Shown: positions 1 through 7,081, counted from the first letter of the stretch. The stretch: 16,859 nt of DNA from an uncultured Bacilli bacterium (GCA_934167785.1 CAKPLX010000025.1:1-16859), one strand, 5' to 3'. A program made the numbers and translations. The notes: generated from the sequence alone by a model not told the origin.

Positions 1-120
1 ATAAAAGAAGGAAAAAGCAAAGAAGAGAGATTTGAAATTTTAAGTAAAATTGCGAAATATCAATTAGATATACTTAATAATGCGGAACAAATAAAATTAT
101 TAGGAGAAAAGAATATATAA
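1..120 (+). CDS. 3' end of an unrecognised gene (partial)
   Basis: The first 39 codons in frame 1 are open from the window edge to a TAA at 118-120. The peptide is rich in Lys, Glu, Ile and Leu, contains an EERFEILSKIAKYQL stretch and looks helical. The start and most of the protein lie outside the window, so no family can be assigned. It is followed after 14-44 bases by the next open frame on the same strand with no terminator between them, so the two may be co-transcribed. The open frame could be chance in AT-rich DNA, but its composition matches a coding sequence. Confidence 0.5.
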   Translation: MKEGKSKEERFEILSKIAKYQLDILNNAEQIKLLGEKNI

Positions 121-164
121 AGTTTCTGAGATATTTGTATTATATAAAAAATGAAGTAGTATTA

Positions 165-1685
165 ATGAATGATGTTGTTAAAGAAGAAATAAAAGCGTTA
201 TATAAAGAAGGTAATGAAATTTTAAATGGGTTTAAAGACAATACTGATAAACATGTGAATTTACGTAGAAAATATCAAATTTGGTACACTAAATCACTTA
301 TTGTTGTTAAAGAAGTTTTACCTGATAGGTATAATGAATTTGTTAAATGTTATACTTGTTCAAAACGTAAAGAAATATCATATTCAAATTTCTTGATGTA
401 TGATTTCTTAATAGGCATAAGTGTAAGTAGAGGAGGTGTTAGTATGGAAATGTATATAATAATTGCTCTAATTGTTTTAATTATTGGAATAATTACCTTT
501 ACATTTTATAATAGAAAAAGTAAAGAAACTAAAAAGGAAATAAAAAAAGAAATTAGCCTATCCGTTTATGATAAAAACATGCTTCCTGATATTCAAATAA
601 TAGAAAATTTTACCTTAATACCATCAGAAAAGAATAAAATAGTTGATACAAAAGTAAAAAATGCTATATCAGTTTTAGATAATTCAGTTACAAAATCTGT
701 TATGGTAGGAAAAAATTTTAAAAATGCGAATACTGTATTAAATAGTAATAGAGCTTTCTTTTCTGCTGCTAGAAGTGGAACAGAAAATATGATGAAAGTT
801 AAAGGAACTAATGAATTATTAGGAACACAAGCAATAAATGGAAAAATTACTCAAAATACAAAATTTATAAGAGAAGATCAAATGATGGCTAATGTAGGAA
901 AAGATGCTTTAGTGAATGCTGGATTCAATGTAGCTTCTATGGTTGTTGGTCAATACTATATGAATGAGATAAATGTAAAATTAGAAAATATTCAACACGA
1001 TATAGATAGTATTTCCAATTTTTTAGATACTCAATATAAAGGGAAGTTAATATATATCGTATCAAAAATCGAAGAAATATTAGAAAATAGAGAAGATATT
1101 TTAACTAACAATTTTTCAAAAGATAAGAGATATGATGAAATATCAAGAGCCGAAGAAAGCTGCGTAGAATTGCTAACACAGGCAAATGTAAGTATTGCAG
1201 AACTTTTAAGAGATGAATTAAACTATAAAAATTATGAAAGAAATACAAAAGACATTCAGAAATGGTTATTCAGACAACAAATATTAACAAGACTATTAGC
1301 CGAGATTGGAGATTTAAGATATGTTCTAGCAGATGGAAATGAAACATCAAAATCTTCTCATAGTCAATATAATAAATGTTTAAAGCATACTAATACAGTA
1401 AATGAAGAATTAGATAAATGGCACGAAACTTATTGTAAAAAGTTTGGAATAAACAAGGATGAACATAGAAGAAAAGCTACTTTTTTTGAAATAAGAAAAA
1501 ATACTATTGGAAGAATCAATGAAGAATGGGCTTACAATAAATTAAATGAAAATACAGAAATGATGATTGATGCACAAATGAATATAAATAAATTGCAACC
1601 ATATAATACTGATAAATTAGATAAAAATATTAAAATTTTGAAATATAAAGGAGAATATTATAATTTGCCTAAAAGTAGTGAATAA
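165..1685 (+). CDS. Membrane-anchored protein of unknown function with an extra N-terminal module
   Basis: Function not recognised. One frame is open from a TTG at 135 to TAA at 1683-1685. The first ATG is at 165, but neither start has a convincing ribosome binding site. Residues from about 11 to 103 (numbered from 135) form a compact helical module with a WYTKSL...LPDRYNEF motif and a following KRKEISYSNF segment. From memory this resembles an N-terminal module seen in uncharacterised prokaryotic proteins; I cannot name it. At 444 an ATG sits five bases after AGGAGGTG (431-438) and begins a separate-looking protein of 413 residues. That protein has an N-terminal membrane helix (YIIIALIVLIIGIITF) with a charged cytosolic side, a hydrophobic helix at 903-959 (ALVNAGFNVASMVVGQYY) followed by a heptad-like segment, then a long charged helical C-terminus. 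The 444 start is probably the main one. The upstream module may be a remnant of another gene or a true fusion. No operon partner is clear; rbgA follows 42 bases later. Confidence 0.6.
   Translation: MNDVVKEEIKALYKEGNEILNGFKDNTDKHVNLRRKYQIWYTKSLIVVKEVLPDRYNEFVKCYTCSKRKEISYSNFLMYDFLIGISVSRGGVSMEMYIIIALIVLIIGIITFTFYNRKSKETKKEIKKEISLSVYDKNMLPDIQIIENFTLIPSEKNKIVDTKVKNAISVLDNSVTKSVMVGKNFKNANTVLNSNRAFFSAARSGTENMMKVKGTNELLGTQAINGKITQNTKFIREDQMMANVGKDALVNAGFNVASMVVGQYYMNEINVKLENIQHDIDSISNFLDTQYKGKLIYIVSKIEEILENREDILTNNFSKDKRYDEISRAEESCVELLTQANVSIAELLRDELNYKNYERNTKDIQKWLFRQQILTRLLAEIGDLRYVLADGNETSKSSHSQYNKCLKHTNTVNEELDKWHETYCKKFGINKDEHRRKATFFEIRKNTIGRINEEWAYNKLNENTEMMIDAQMNINKLQPYNTDKLDKNIKILKYKGEYYNLPKSSE
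431..438 (+). promoter_or_regulatory. Strong internal ribosome binding site
   Basis: AGGAGGTG is a near-perfect complement to the 16S anti-Shine-Dalgarno sequence. It lies five bases before the ATG at 444, inside a longer open frame, and favours 444 as a real start. Confidence 0.75.
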
Positions 1686-1700
1686 AGCTGAATGATAAAT

Positions 1701-1706
1701 TATAAT
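1701..1706 (+). promoter_or_regulatory. Possible -10 box upstream of rbgA
   Basis: A perfect TATAAT lies 21 bases before the rbgA ATG. The best -35 candidate, TGAATA at 1679-1684 with a 16-base spacer, is weak and overlaps the stop of the upstream gene. The call rests on the -10 alone. Confidence 0.35.
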
Positions 1707-1727
1707 TTATAAAAGGAAGTGATTAAA

Positions 1728-2648
1728 ATGGATATGTATCAAAAAAGAAAAATCAGAGCAGAAAAGAAAAATAACAATCAAGAAGAAAAGTTAACTAAAG
1801 TCGTTCTTAACTGGTATCCAGGACATATGGCTAAAACCAAAAGGGAAATCCAAGAAAAAATAAATTTAATAGATATTGTTCTAGAAGTAATTGATGCAAG
1901 AATTCCCCAATCTTCTAAAAATAGGGAGATAGATTCTTTAATTAAAGAAAAACCCAGAATTTTAATTATGACCAAAAAGGATTTATGTGATAAATCAGTA
2001 ACGAAGGAATGGGTAAAATTTTATGAAAAGAAGGGATACAAAGTATTATTAACAGACCTTTTACACGATAAAAACTTAAACAGTATTTTTGATCAAATAA
2101 ACTTTATTTTCAACGATCTAAATAAAAAAAGACAAGCCAAAGGATTAAAACCAAGAAAAGCTAGAATTTTAATACTAGGAATTCCCAATGTAGGAAAAAG
2201 CACACTCATTAATCGATTAGTAGGAAAAAGGGCCACCAATGTGGGAAATCGTCCCGGAGTTACTAAAAATTTGGAATGGATTCGTATCAATAAGGATCTA
2301 GAACTTTTAGATACTCCAGGTATATTATGGCCTAAATTAGAAGGAAAAAATATTGCTTTAAATCTAGCTTCAATGACAGCCATTAAAGAAGAAATTTTGG
2401 ATAAAGAGCAAGTTGCTTTCTACATTTTAGAAACTTTAAAGACCTATTATCCAAATTCTTTACAAAAAAGATATCAATTAGAAAGTTTAGAAGATACCAA
2501 TGAGATGGTAGAATCAATTGCCAAAAAAATAGGAGCAAGGCCTAAAGGGGAAACTGATTTTGAAAAAGTATCTACAATTATTTTAAAAGATTTAAGAGAA
2601 GGAGCTTTTGGTCCAGTAACTTTTGACCAGTTAAATTATGAAAATTGA
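1728..2648 (+). CDS. rbgA: Ribosome biogenesis GTPase RbgA (YlqF)
   Basis: Circularly permuted GTPase that, in Bacillus, drives a late step in 50S subunit maturation. The motif order shows the permutation: the NKxD-type G4 (MTKKDL, about residue 80) precedes G1 (GIPNVGKST, about 150), which is followed by G3 (LLDTPGILWP, about 190). The N-terminal WYPGHMAK segment is typical of the YlqF family. The C-terminal region, about 100 residues, matches the ANTAR-like RNA-binding part known for the family. Length (306 aa) is slightly above the Bacillus protein. ATG at 1728 is chosen because AAGGAAGTG (1713-1721) lies six bases upstream; a GTG at 1719 in the same frame is part of that ribosome binding site. 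The 3' end overlaps the start of recX by 11 bases, suggesting translational coupling. Confidence 0.96.
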   Translation: MDMYQKRKIRAEKKNNNQEEKLTKVVLNWYPGHMAKTKREIQEKINLIDIVLEVIDARIPQSSKNREIDSLIKEKPRILIMTKKDLCDKSVTKEWVKFYEKKGYKVLLTDLLHDKNLNSIFDQINFIFNDLNKKRQAKGLKPRKARILILGIPNVGKSTLINRLVGKRATNVGNRPGVTKNLEWIRINKDLELLDTPGILWPKLEGKNIALNLASMTAIKEEILDKEQVAFYILETLKTYYPNSLQKRYQLESLEDTNEMVESIAKKIGARPKGETDFEKVSTIILKDLREGAFGPVTFDQLNYEN

Positions 2649-3249
2649 AAAATATGAGAAAATAGGTGTAAACAAGTATCGAATTTATCTTAGCAATGGA
2701 GAAGTTGTTGATACATATGATGAAGTCATTTTAGAAAATGATTTATTACGAAAAAAAACACTGGATTCTAATTTGTATAATAAAATACTAATAGAGACTA
2801 ATATTCAAAAATATTATAATGCTTGTGTAAAATTTATTAATATTCGTCTAAGATGTACGAAAGAAATTGTTAATTATCTAAAACGAAAAGGTGCAGAAAC
2901 AGAAGATATTGAAATCATCATTAAGAAATTAACTGATAAAGGATATTTAAATGATGAAAGATTTGTTGAAGGATTTATAAAAGATAAATTACGTTTTACT
3001 TCTATGGGAGAATATCAAATTTTAGCCGAATTAAAAAATTTAAATATTTCTAACCAGATTATTGAAAAAAAGAGATATTTAATGGATGATGACATCATTC
3101 AAGAAAAAATAAATAAACTAATTGAAAAGCAAATAAAAAGCAATAAAAAGTTAGATAATTATAAATTAAGAAATAAAATTTACAATTATCTTTTAAGACA
3201 AGGCTATAATAATAGTCGAGTAATAAGCAGTTTAAATCAATATTTTTAA
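2638..3249 (+). CDS. recX: Regulatory protein RecX
   Basis: RecX binds RecA and modulates its filaments on single-stranded DNA, limiting or tuning recombination and the SOS response. The 203-residue protein is Lys/Ile-rich and consists of the repeated three-helix units of the family. The clearest is in the middle: LRCTKEIVNYLKRKG, then a LTDKGYLNDERFVEGFI segment, which is the RecX hallmark (G-Y-L-x-D-x-x-F). A second repeat follows around SMGEYQILAELK, and the C-terminus ends with the usual LLRQGYN...I segment. The ATG at 2638 lies inside the end of rbgA and has no strong ribosome binding site of its own, so translation probably depends on coupling to rbgA. The rbgA-recX pairing joins ribosome assembly to recombination control only by position; I see no direct functional link. 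Confidence 0.92.
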   Translation: MKIEKYEKIGVNKYRIYLSNGEVVDTYDEVILENDLLRKKTLDSNLYNKILIETNIQKYYNACVKFINIRLRCTKEIVNYLKRKGAETEDIEIIIKKLTDKGYLNDERFVEGFIKDKLRFTSMGEYQILAELKNLNISNQIIEKKRYLMDDDIIQEKINKLIEKQIKSNKKLDNYKLRNKIYNYLLRQGYNNSRVISSLNQYF

Positions 3250-3284
3250 TTTAAAAAATTTTTCTATTTTTATTCGACAAAATA

Positions 3285-3311
3285 TTTACAAATGATTTTG
3301 TATACTATATT
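3285..3311 (+). promoter_or_regulatory. Candidate promoter of the sirA-like gene
   Basis: TTTACA (3285-3290) is followed by overlapping -10 candidates: TATACT (3301-3306) and TATATT (3306-3311, 15-base spacer). With TATACT as -10, transcription would begin near 3313, at the first G of the ribosome binding site GGTGATC, leaving a leader of about 10 bases. No -35 is correctly spaced for TATACT. Confidence 0.4.
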
Positions 3312-3322
3312 TGGTGATCAAA

Positions 3323-3760
3323 ATGCGAGTATTTTATATTTATAACGTGAATGACTTCTTTTATGAAGTGTATCATCAATACCCCTACAAACTATATAAA
3401 ATGTTAGAAGATACATATTATACCAATCGTCACGATATGATGTTATCCAATAATTATTATGAAGCTATAACAAATAATTTTAACAAATTATTTGTTAATA
3501 ACTTCTTAAATCTTCATCATAATATAGATGCTTATTATAACAATAAATCAAATATTCATTTAATATCTAATTATCAAGAATATAGTAAATTAATGGTTAG
3601 TAGCTATTGTCTAAAATTAAAAAGCAGTATCAATTATCCTACTTTTTTTGATAGTCTTAGAAAGTTTAATCACCAATTATTTATTTGTGATTTTGAAAAT
3701 CATGATTATTTTTGGCTAGAATCAGTGAGAAATAAGGAAGAGTTATTGGTAAAAGAATAG
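3323..3760 (+). CDS. sirA: SirA-like sporulation inhibitor of replication
   Basis: In Bacillus, SirA binds domain I of DnaA at sporulation onset and blocks new rounds of replication. This 145-residue protein begins with the short MRVFYIYNVNDFF strand-like segment and ends with FICDFENHDYFWLE, which fits the SirA pattern of a hydrophobic N-terminus, a helical Tyr/Asn-rich middle and a terminal F-D-F...Y-x-W-L block. Position is strong support: the next gene is yneF, as in Bacillus, where sirA (yneE) precedes yneF. Sequence similarity is otherwise modest, so the name rests on both lines together. ATG at 3323 is chosen over TTG at 3311 because GGTGATC (3313-3319), the exact complement of the 16S GATCACC, lies just before it. 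The protein is cytosolic, with no membrane helix or signal peptide. Confidence 0.68.
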   Translation: MRVFYIYNVNDFFYEVYHQYPYKLYKMLEDTYYTNRHDMMLSNNYYEAITNNFNKLFVNNFLNLHHNIDAYYNNKSNIHLISNYQEYSKLMVSSYCLKLKSSINYPTFFDSLRKFNHQLFICDFENHDYFWLESVRNKEELLVKE

Positions 3761-3786
3761 ACAAAAGTATTTTTTTCTAGTAAAAT
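3758..3786 (+). promoter_or_regulatory. Promoter of yneF
   Basis: TAGACA (3758-3763), a 17-base spacer and TAAAAT (3781-3786) form a sigma-A-type promoter overlapping the sirA stop codon. yneF could therefore be expressed apart from sirA. Confidence 0.6.
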
Positions 3787-3805
3787 ATGGTGTGGAGGGA
3801 TAAAG

Positions 3806-4015
3806 ATGTTAAGAGATATATTATATTTAGTAATTGGTTTAATTGCTGGAGGAATTATTGGATTTTTCATTGCTAGAAAAGTGATGAAAAAGTATTTAAA
3901 AGAAAATCCTCCTATTAATGAACAAATGATTAAGGCAATGATGTCATCTATGGGAAGAACTCCAACCCAAAAACAAGTCAATCAAATGATGAAACAGATG
4001 AATAAATATATGTAG
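3806..4015 (+). CDS. yneF: YneF family small membrane protein
   Basis: Small conserved protein of 69 residues, the usual length for the UPF0154/YneF family. It has one N-terminal membrane helix (about residues 5-23, [18 protein letters not shown]), then the family-specific [18 protein letters not shown] block and a C-terminal Gln/Met-rich segment ([17 protein letters not shown]). The function of the family is not known. The start is fixed by GGAGGG (3794-3799) six bases before the ATG. It follows the sirA-like gene as in Bacillus and is closed by a good terminator, so it is either a one-gene unit or the end of a two-gene unit. Confidence 0.92.
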   Translation: MLRDILYLVIGLIAGGIIGFFIARKVMKKYLKENPPINEQMIKAMMSSMGRTPTQKQVNQMMKQMNKYM

Positions 4016-4019
4016 AAAC

Positions 4020-4047
4020 CTAGCTTCACTTAAAGCTAGATTTTTTG
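4020..4047 (+). terminator. Intrinsic terminator after yneF
   Basis: CTAGCTT (4020-4026) pairs with AAGCTAG (4033-4039) across a six-base loop and is followed by A and a run of Ts. Confidence 0.85.
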
Positions 4048-4131
4048 TTTCTTAAAAATATTTTTCTCCTTAAAAAGGATATTGTTAGTTAATAGAGAAT
4101 AATAATATTAGAACAACCAAAGGAGGAAAAG

Positions 4132-4821
4132 ATGAATTTTAAAACTTTACCAGATGAAGAAAAACCTAGGGAAAGATTATATCTTTATGGAGCAGATAGC
4201 TTAAGTAATGAAGAATTGATTATGATTCTTTTAAAAACAGGAACAAAGAAAAAATCTGTAAAAGATTTAGCAGTAGAAGTTTTAACTAAAAGTCAAGGTA
4301 TTCGCAATTTAAAAAATATGACTTATTATCAACTCTTACAAATTGAAGGAATTGGTCATGTAAAAGCAATTGAAATTCTAGCAATTATTGAACTTTCTAA
4401 AAGAATTCAAGAAAAAGTGGCTTTAACAGATATATTAAATTGTACTAGTGCACTAAATATTATTGAGTATTTCCATGATTTATTTCTTGATAAAAAACAA
4501 GAAGAATTCTATGTTTTATATCTCGATAATAAGAAAAAATATTTAGACAAAAAGAAATTGTTTATAGGAAGCATCAATTCTTCTATTGCTCATCCCAGAG
4601 AAATTTTTAAAAATGCTTATCTCTTATCATCATCTTTTTTTATTTGTTTGCATAATCATCCATCAGGGGATCCAACGCCTAGTAGAGAAGATCAAGAAAT
4701 CACAAAACATTTAAAAGAAATTGGAGAATTACATGGGATTTATTTGATTGATCACATTATTATAGGGAAAAATTGTTATTATAGTTTTTATGAAAATCAG
4801 TGTATTTTAAATACTAAATAA
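4132..4821 (+). CDS. radC: RadC family JAB/MPN metalloprotease-fold protein
   Basis: The protein has the two-part RadC layout. The N-terminal helix-hairpin-helix-like region (RERLYLYGADSLSNEELI, then LLQIEGIGHVKAIEI) is followed by the JAB/MPN domain from about residue 110. The metal site is visible as HNHPSGDPTPSREDQ near residue 180, with the preceding acidic residue expected in the EFYVLYLD strand, and ends with LIDHIIIG. At 229 residues it is of normal length. The original link to DNA repair is doubtful; the biochemical function of RadC proteins remains unclear. AAAGGAGG (4120-4127) gives a strong start at 4132. The gene stands between the yneF terminator and the 4857 gene; no promoter could be assigned with confidence, though TTGTTA and TAATAT occur upstream. 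Confidence 0.95.
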   Translation: MNFKTLPDEEKPRERLYLYGADSLSNEELIMILLKTGTKKKSVKDLAVEVLTKSQGIRNLKNMTYYQLLQIEGIGHVKAIEILAIIELSKRIQEKVALTDILNCTSALNIIEYFHDLFLDKKQEEFYVLYLDNKKKYLDKKKLFIGSINSSIAHPREIFKNAYLLSSSFFICLHNHPSGDPTPSREDQEITKHLKEIGELHGIYLIDHIIIGKNCYYSFYENQCILNTK

Positions 4822-4833
4822 GATCAATTTACA

Positions 4834-4851
4834 TATATTTTATTAGGTGGA
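4834..4851 (+). promoter_or_regulatory. Candidate -10 box and short leader for the 4857 gene
   Basis: CATATATT (4832-4839, hexamer TATATT at 4834) is followed by six bases and GGTGGA (4846-4851), then the ATG at 4857. Initiation here would give a leader of about 11 bases. No clear -35 is present; the eight-base box resembles a sigma-E -10. Confidence 0.35.
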
Positions 4852-4856
4852 TATGA

Positions 4857-5696
4857 ATGAAAAATATAATTAAATTAACGGGGCTATTAGTGCTAATTGG
4901 TTTTAGTTTTTTTTATACTGATAAAGTAATCGAAGTTATTCGAGAAGAGGATCAAATTATGATTCAAATTAAGGCCAAAAAAGATCATTATGCACTTTCT
5001 TCATTAAATGCTACAGTAGAAGGAGATACAATTATTCCCGGCATCAAAGGAAGGGAAGTGAATGTGGAAGGTAGTTACAAAAAAATGAAAGATCAAGGAA
5101 TATTTAATGAAAATTTACTAATATACGATGAAATTGATCCTAAAATAAGGTTAGAAAACAATCAAGATAAATATATTATTTCAGGGAACCATAATAAAAA
5201 AATGGTCAGCTTAATTTTTCCTTTAGAAAATGGAAGATATCTAGAATCAATAGATAAAATTCTAAAAAGTAATAATGTAGTTGCTAATTTTTTTGTGGAT
5301 TATACCTATTTAATTAATCATTCAACGACAATAAAAGAAAAATCTTATCATGAATTTTATAGTTATGGATCAAATGGAAAATATACACCTGATACCATTT
5401 TGTTTTCAAATAACTTAATTAGTCGCATTACCAATAATGACGCTACGTATTGTTTGATTTCTAAAAAATCAAAAGAAGTACTAGAATTGTGTAACAAAAA
5501 TAATTTATATACTATTTTGCCAAATATTTTAGGAGAAAAAACACCTTATAAAAATATCAAAAATAATTTAACTAGTGGAAGTATGCTTCTTTTATCAATG
5601 AATAGCGAAACTACAAATGAACTTTCTCTGATAATTGATTATATTAAAGGAAAAGGATATCAAATCGTTGGTTTATCTAACTTATTATCAGAATAA
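4857..5696 (+). CDS. Membrane-anchored protein resembling an inactive polysaccharide deacetylase
   Basis: 279 residues with one N-terminal membrane helix (about 7-20) and an extracytoplasmic remainder. From about residue 120 the order of elements follows a NodB-type deacetylase: a first strand (KMVSLIFPLENG) where active enzymes have TFDDGP; a helix and strand (IDKILKSNNVVANFFVD) matching the usual iLkkh-vkATFFv; a later strand (GSMLLLSMN) where enzymes have the I-L-H element; and a final LIIDYIKGKGYQIVGLSNLL that closely matches the family C-terminus. The catalytic Asp pair and the metal-binding H-x-x-x-H are not visible, so it is probably a non-catalytic member that binds glycan or another ligand. 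Residues 25-115 are a separate region I do not recognise. The start is set by AGGTGG (4845-4850). It lies downstream of radC with 35 bases between and ends at a terminator. Confidence 0.6.
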   Translation: MKNIIKLTGLLVLIGFSFFYTDKVIEVIREEDQIMIQIKAKKDHYALSSLNATVEGDTIIPGIKGREVNVEGSYKKMKDQGIFNENLLIYDEIDPKIRLENNQDKYIISGNHNKKMVSLIFPLENGRYLESIDKILKSNNVVANFFVDYTYLINHSTTIKEKSYHEFYSYGSNGKYTPDTILFSNNLISRITNNDATYCLISKKSKEVLELCNKNNLYTILPNILGEKTPYKNIKNNLTSGSMLLLSMNSETTNELSLIIDYIKGKGYQIVGLSNLLSE

Positions 5697-5700
5697 AATT

Positions 5701-5726
5701 TCATCAATAATTTTGATGATTTTTTT
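5701..5726 (+). terminator. Intrinsic terminator
   Basis: TCATCAA (5701-5707) pairs with TTGATGA (5713-5719) over a five-base loop, followed by seven Ts. Confidence 0.85.
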
Positions 5727-5757
5727 GTTTCAGATTTTGTTAATCAAAAAAATAATA

Positions 5758-5786
5758 TTTACACCATAAATTTTTTATGATATATT
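5758..5786 (+). promoter_or_regulatory. Promoter of the 5803 gene
   Basis: TTTACA (5758-5763), a 17-base spacer and TATATT (5781-5786). Transcription would begin at about 5793, the first base of GGTGAT, leaving a leader of about 10 bases before the GTG start. Confidence 0.6.
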
Positions 5787-5802
5787 AAATTTGGTGATAT
5801 AA

Positions 5803-6639
5803 GTGTCTAAATATTATTTAGTTGCAAGTATTTTTAATGGTCAAGATTTTTATGATGAAACGCCAATTAAATCTTTAGAAAATACTTCATTAGAAACATT
5901 AAAAGATATTGATTTGTTCACTTCAAGACATAGTTCTTTCGAACTATTTCAACTAGTTTATCAGGAACTTAAAAATAGTAACTACAATCAATTATCCATT
6001 AAACATATGAAAAATAAGGAATCAACCCCTAGCTATTATCGGGTAATAACTGGAGATCCAGATTATTTAGAAGTAATTTTTGACATGAAAGAGACAACTT
6101 ATCAGCTATTAGGGAGAAAATCGACTTCTTTAACAGTAAAAAAAGATAGTTCATTATATAAAAGAGAAAAGGAAAAACTAGATGAAATTTTAAGGGAGAG
6201 AAATGTTGAAAAAATTAATCAACTCTATCAATATCAAACGAATTTTTCGTTTTTAGTTAATAGGTACTTAAAAACAGATTATGATGACGTTTCTCAAATG
6301 ACACAAGATTATCAAATGATCATAAATGAATTTTCTAGTTATAAAACATTTCGCTATTGGTATATTTTAAATACTAAAAGAGAAAAACAAAATTGGAATA
6401 ATCAGAAAATTCAATTTCAAAATAAGATAGGAAAATCATCAAAGAAAAAAGAACCAATAAAAACAATTCAAGAATATGAAGAAGAATTTGAACAAGAATT
6501 TATTCAAAAGGAAAAGAAAAGTTATGATCAGCATCTAATTTCTAAACATAACTTATTTCGTTTGGATGAGGGAAAAGAAGAATTTTTAGAAGAAAGAGAA
6601 TTAAATGAAATGTATAATACTAAAACAAAAATACATTAA
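5803..6639 (+). CDS. Conserved-looking soluble protein of unknown function
   Basis: Not recognised. 278 residues, no signal peptide or membrane helix, so cytosolic. The first 110 residues look mixed alpha/beta (MSKYYLVASIF at the start; YYRVITGDPDYLEVIFDM around 78-95). The rest is mostly charged helix, with a Lys-rich linker (KIGKSSKKKEPIKT) near 208 and a strongly acidic Glu/Gln-rich helix (EEEFEQEFIQ) beyond it, consistent with a scaffold or partner-binding role, though this is only an impression. The start is GTG at 5803, with GGTGAT (5793-5798) four bases upstream; the next Met is far downstream and would lose a good strand. It sits alone behind its own promoter, 51 bases before the SpoIIID-like gene and without a terminator between, so the two may be co-transcribed. 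Confidence 0.7.
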   Translation: MSKYYLVASIFNGQDFYDETPIKSLENTSLETLKDIDLFTSRHSSFELFQLVYQELKNSNYNQLSIKHMKNKESTPSYYRVITGDPDYLEVIFDMKETTYQLLGRKSTSLTVKKDSSLYKREKEKLDEILRERNVEKINQLYQYQTNFSFLVNRYLKTDYDDVSQMTQDYQMIINEFSSYKTFRYWYILNTKREKQNWNNQKIQFQNKIGKSSKKKEPIKTIQEYEEEFEQEFIQKEKKSYDQHLISKHNLFRLDEGKEEFLEERELNEMYNTKTKIH

Positions 6640-6690
6640 TAAGAAAAAAATAGGAAACTAAAGACATAGTTCATTAAGGGGGAATTTTTT

Positions 6691-7023
6691 ATGGTTAGCA
6701 TTAAACAAAGAATAAAAATGCTAGACAATTTATCGATAATTTTAAATCAAATGAAGATATGTACCAGTATTCAGGAAATATCGGATAATACTAAAATTCC
6801 AACAAGTACAATTCAAAGGTATCTTAATCGGAAGGATTTGTTACTACAATTATTGGAATATAATCTGGAGCATTGCCAACAAATGAGAGAACAGATTGAA
6901 ATTTGGCTCAATAATTCTAAACAAATAGGTCATCAACAAGGAGGACTAACTACGCAAAAAAGATATGGCTATCAAAAATTAAAATCAGGAAAGTTTAATG
7001 GTCAAAGACAGAATAAAAAGTAA
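6691..7023 (+). CDS. SpoIIID-like HTH regulator
   Basis: 110-residue DNA-binding protein. Residues about 25-47 form a helix-turn-helix (TSIQEISDNTKIPTSTIQRYL), matching in position the SpoIIID helix-turn-helix. The C-terminal half carries a K-x-I-x-H-x-x-GG-x-x-T-x-x-x-Y signature (KQIGHQQGGLTTQKRYGYQK), close to the K-x-I-x-H-x-x-GG-x-A-T-x-x-K-Y of SpoIIID, the mother-cell regulator that acts with sigma-E genes in Bacillus. Length is slightly above SpoIIID (93 aa), with an extra N-terminal helix and a longer helix between the two motifs. The call is from motif memory; another small HTH family is possible. AAGGGGG (6676-6682) lies eight bases before the ATG. A terminator overlaps the stop codon. 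Confidence 0.6.
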   Translation: MVSIKQRIKMLDNLSIILNQMKICTSIQEISDNTKIPTSTIQRYLNRKDLLLQLLEYNLEHCQQMREQIEIWLNNSKQIGHQQGGLTTQKRYGYQKLKSGKFNGQRQNKK

Positions 7024-7037
7024 ATCTGTCTTTTTCT
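7004..7037 (+). terminator. Intrinsic terminator overlapping the 3' end of the 6691 gene
   Basis: AAAGACAGA (7004-7012) inside the last codons pairs with TCTGTCTTT (7025-7033) across a 12-base loop holding the stop codon, then continues into Ts. Confidence 0.75.
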
Positions 7038-7052
7038 TTATCAAAAGATTTC

Positions 7053-7081
7053 TTGCTAAATCTTTCTATTCATAGTATAAT
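7053..7081 (+). promoter_or_regulatory. Promoter of the flippase gene
   Basis: TTGCTA (7053-7058), a 17-base spacer and TATAAT (7076-7081). The surrounding CATAGTATA also happens to resemble a sigma-K -10, but the sigma-A fit is better. Confidence 0.75.

Noticed and set aside
2093..2383. Minus-strand open frame inside rbgA
   Set aside because: It lies fully inside a well-supported GTPase gene, has no ribosome binding site of note and no recognisable domain.
3241..3284. Terminator after recX
   Set aside because: AT-rich complementary stretches exist (AATTTAAAAAATTTTT), but the stem would be all A-T and short, so it is not supported.
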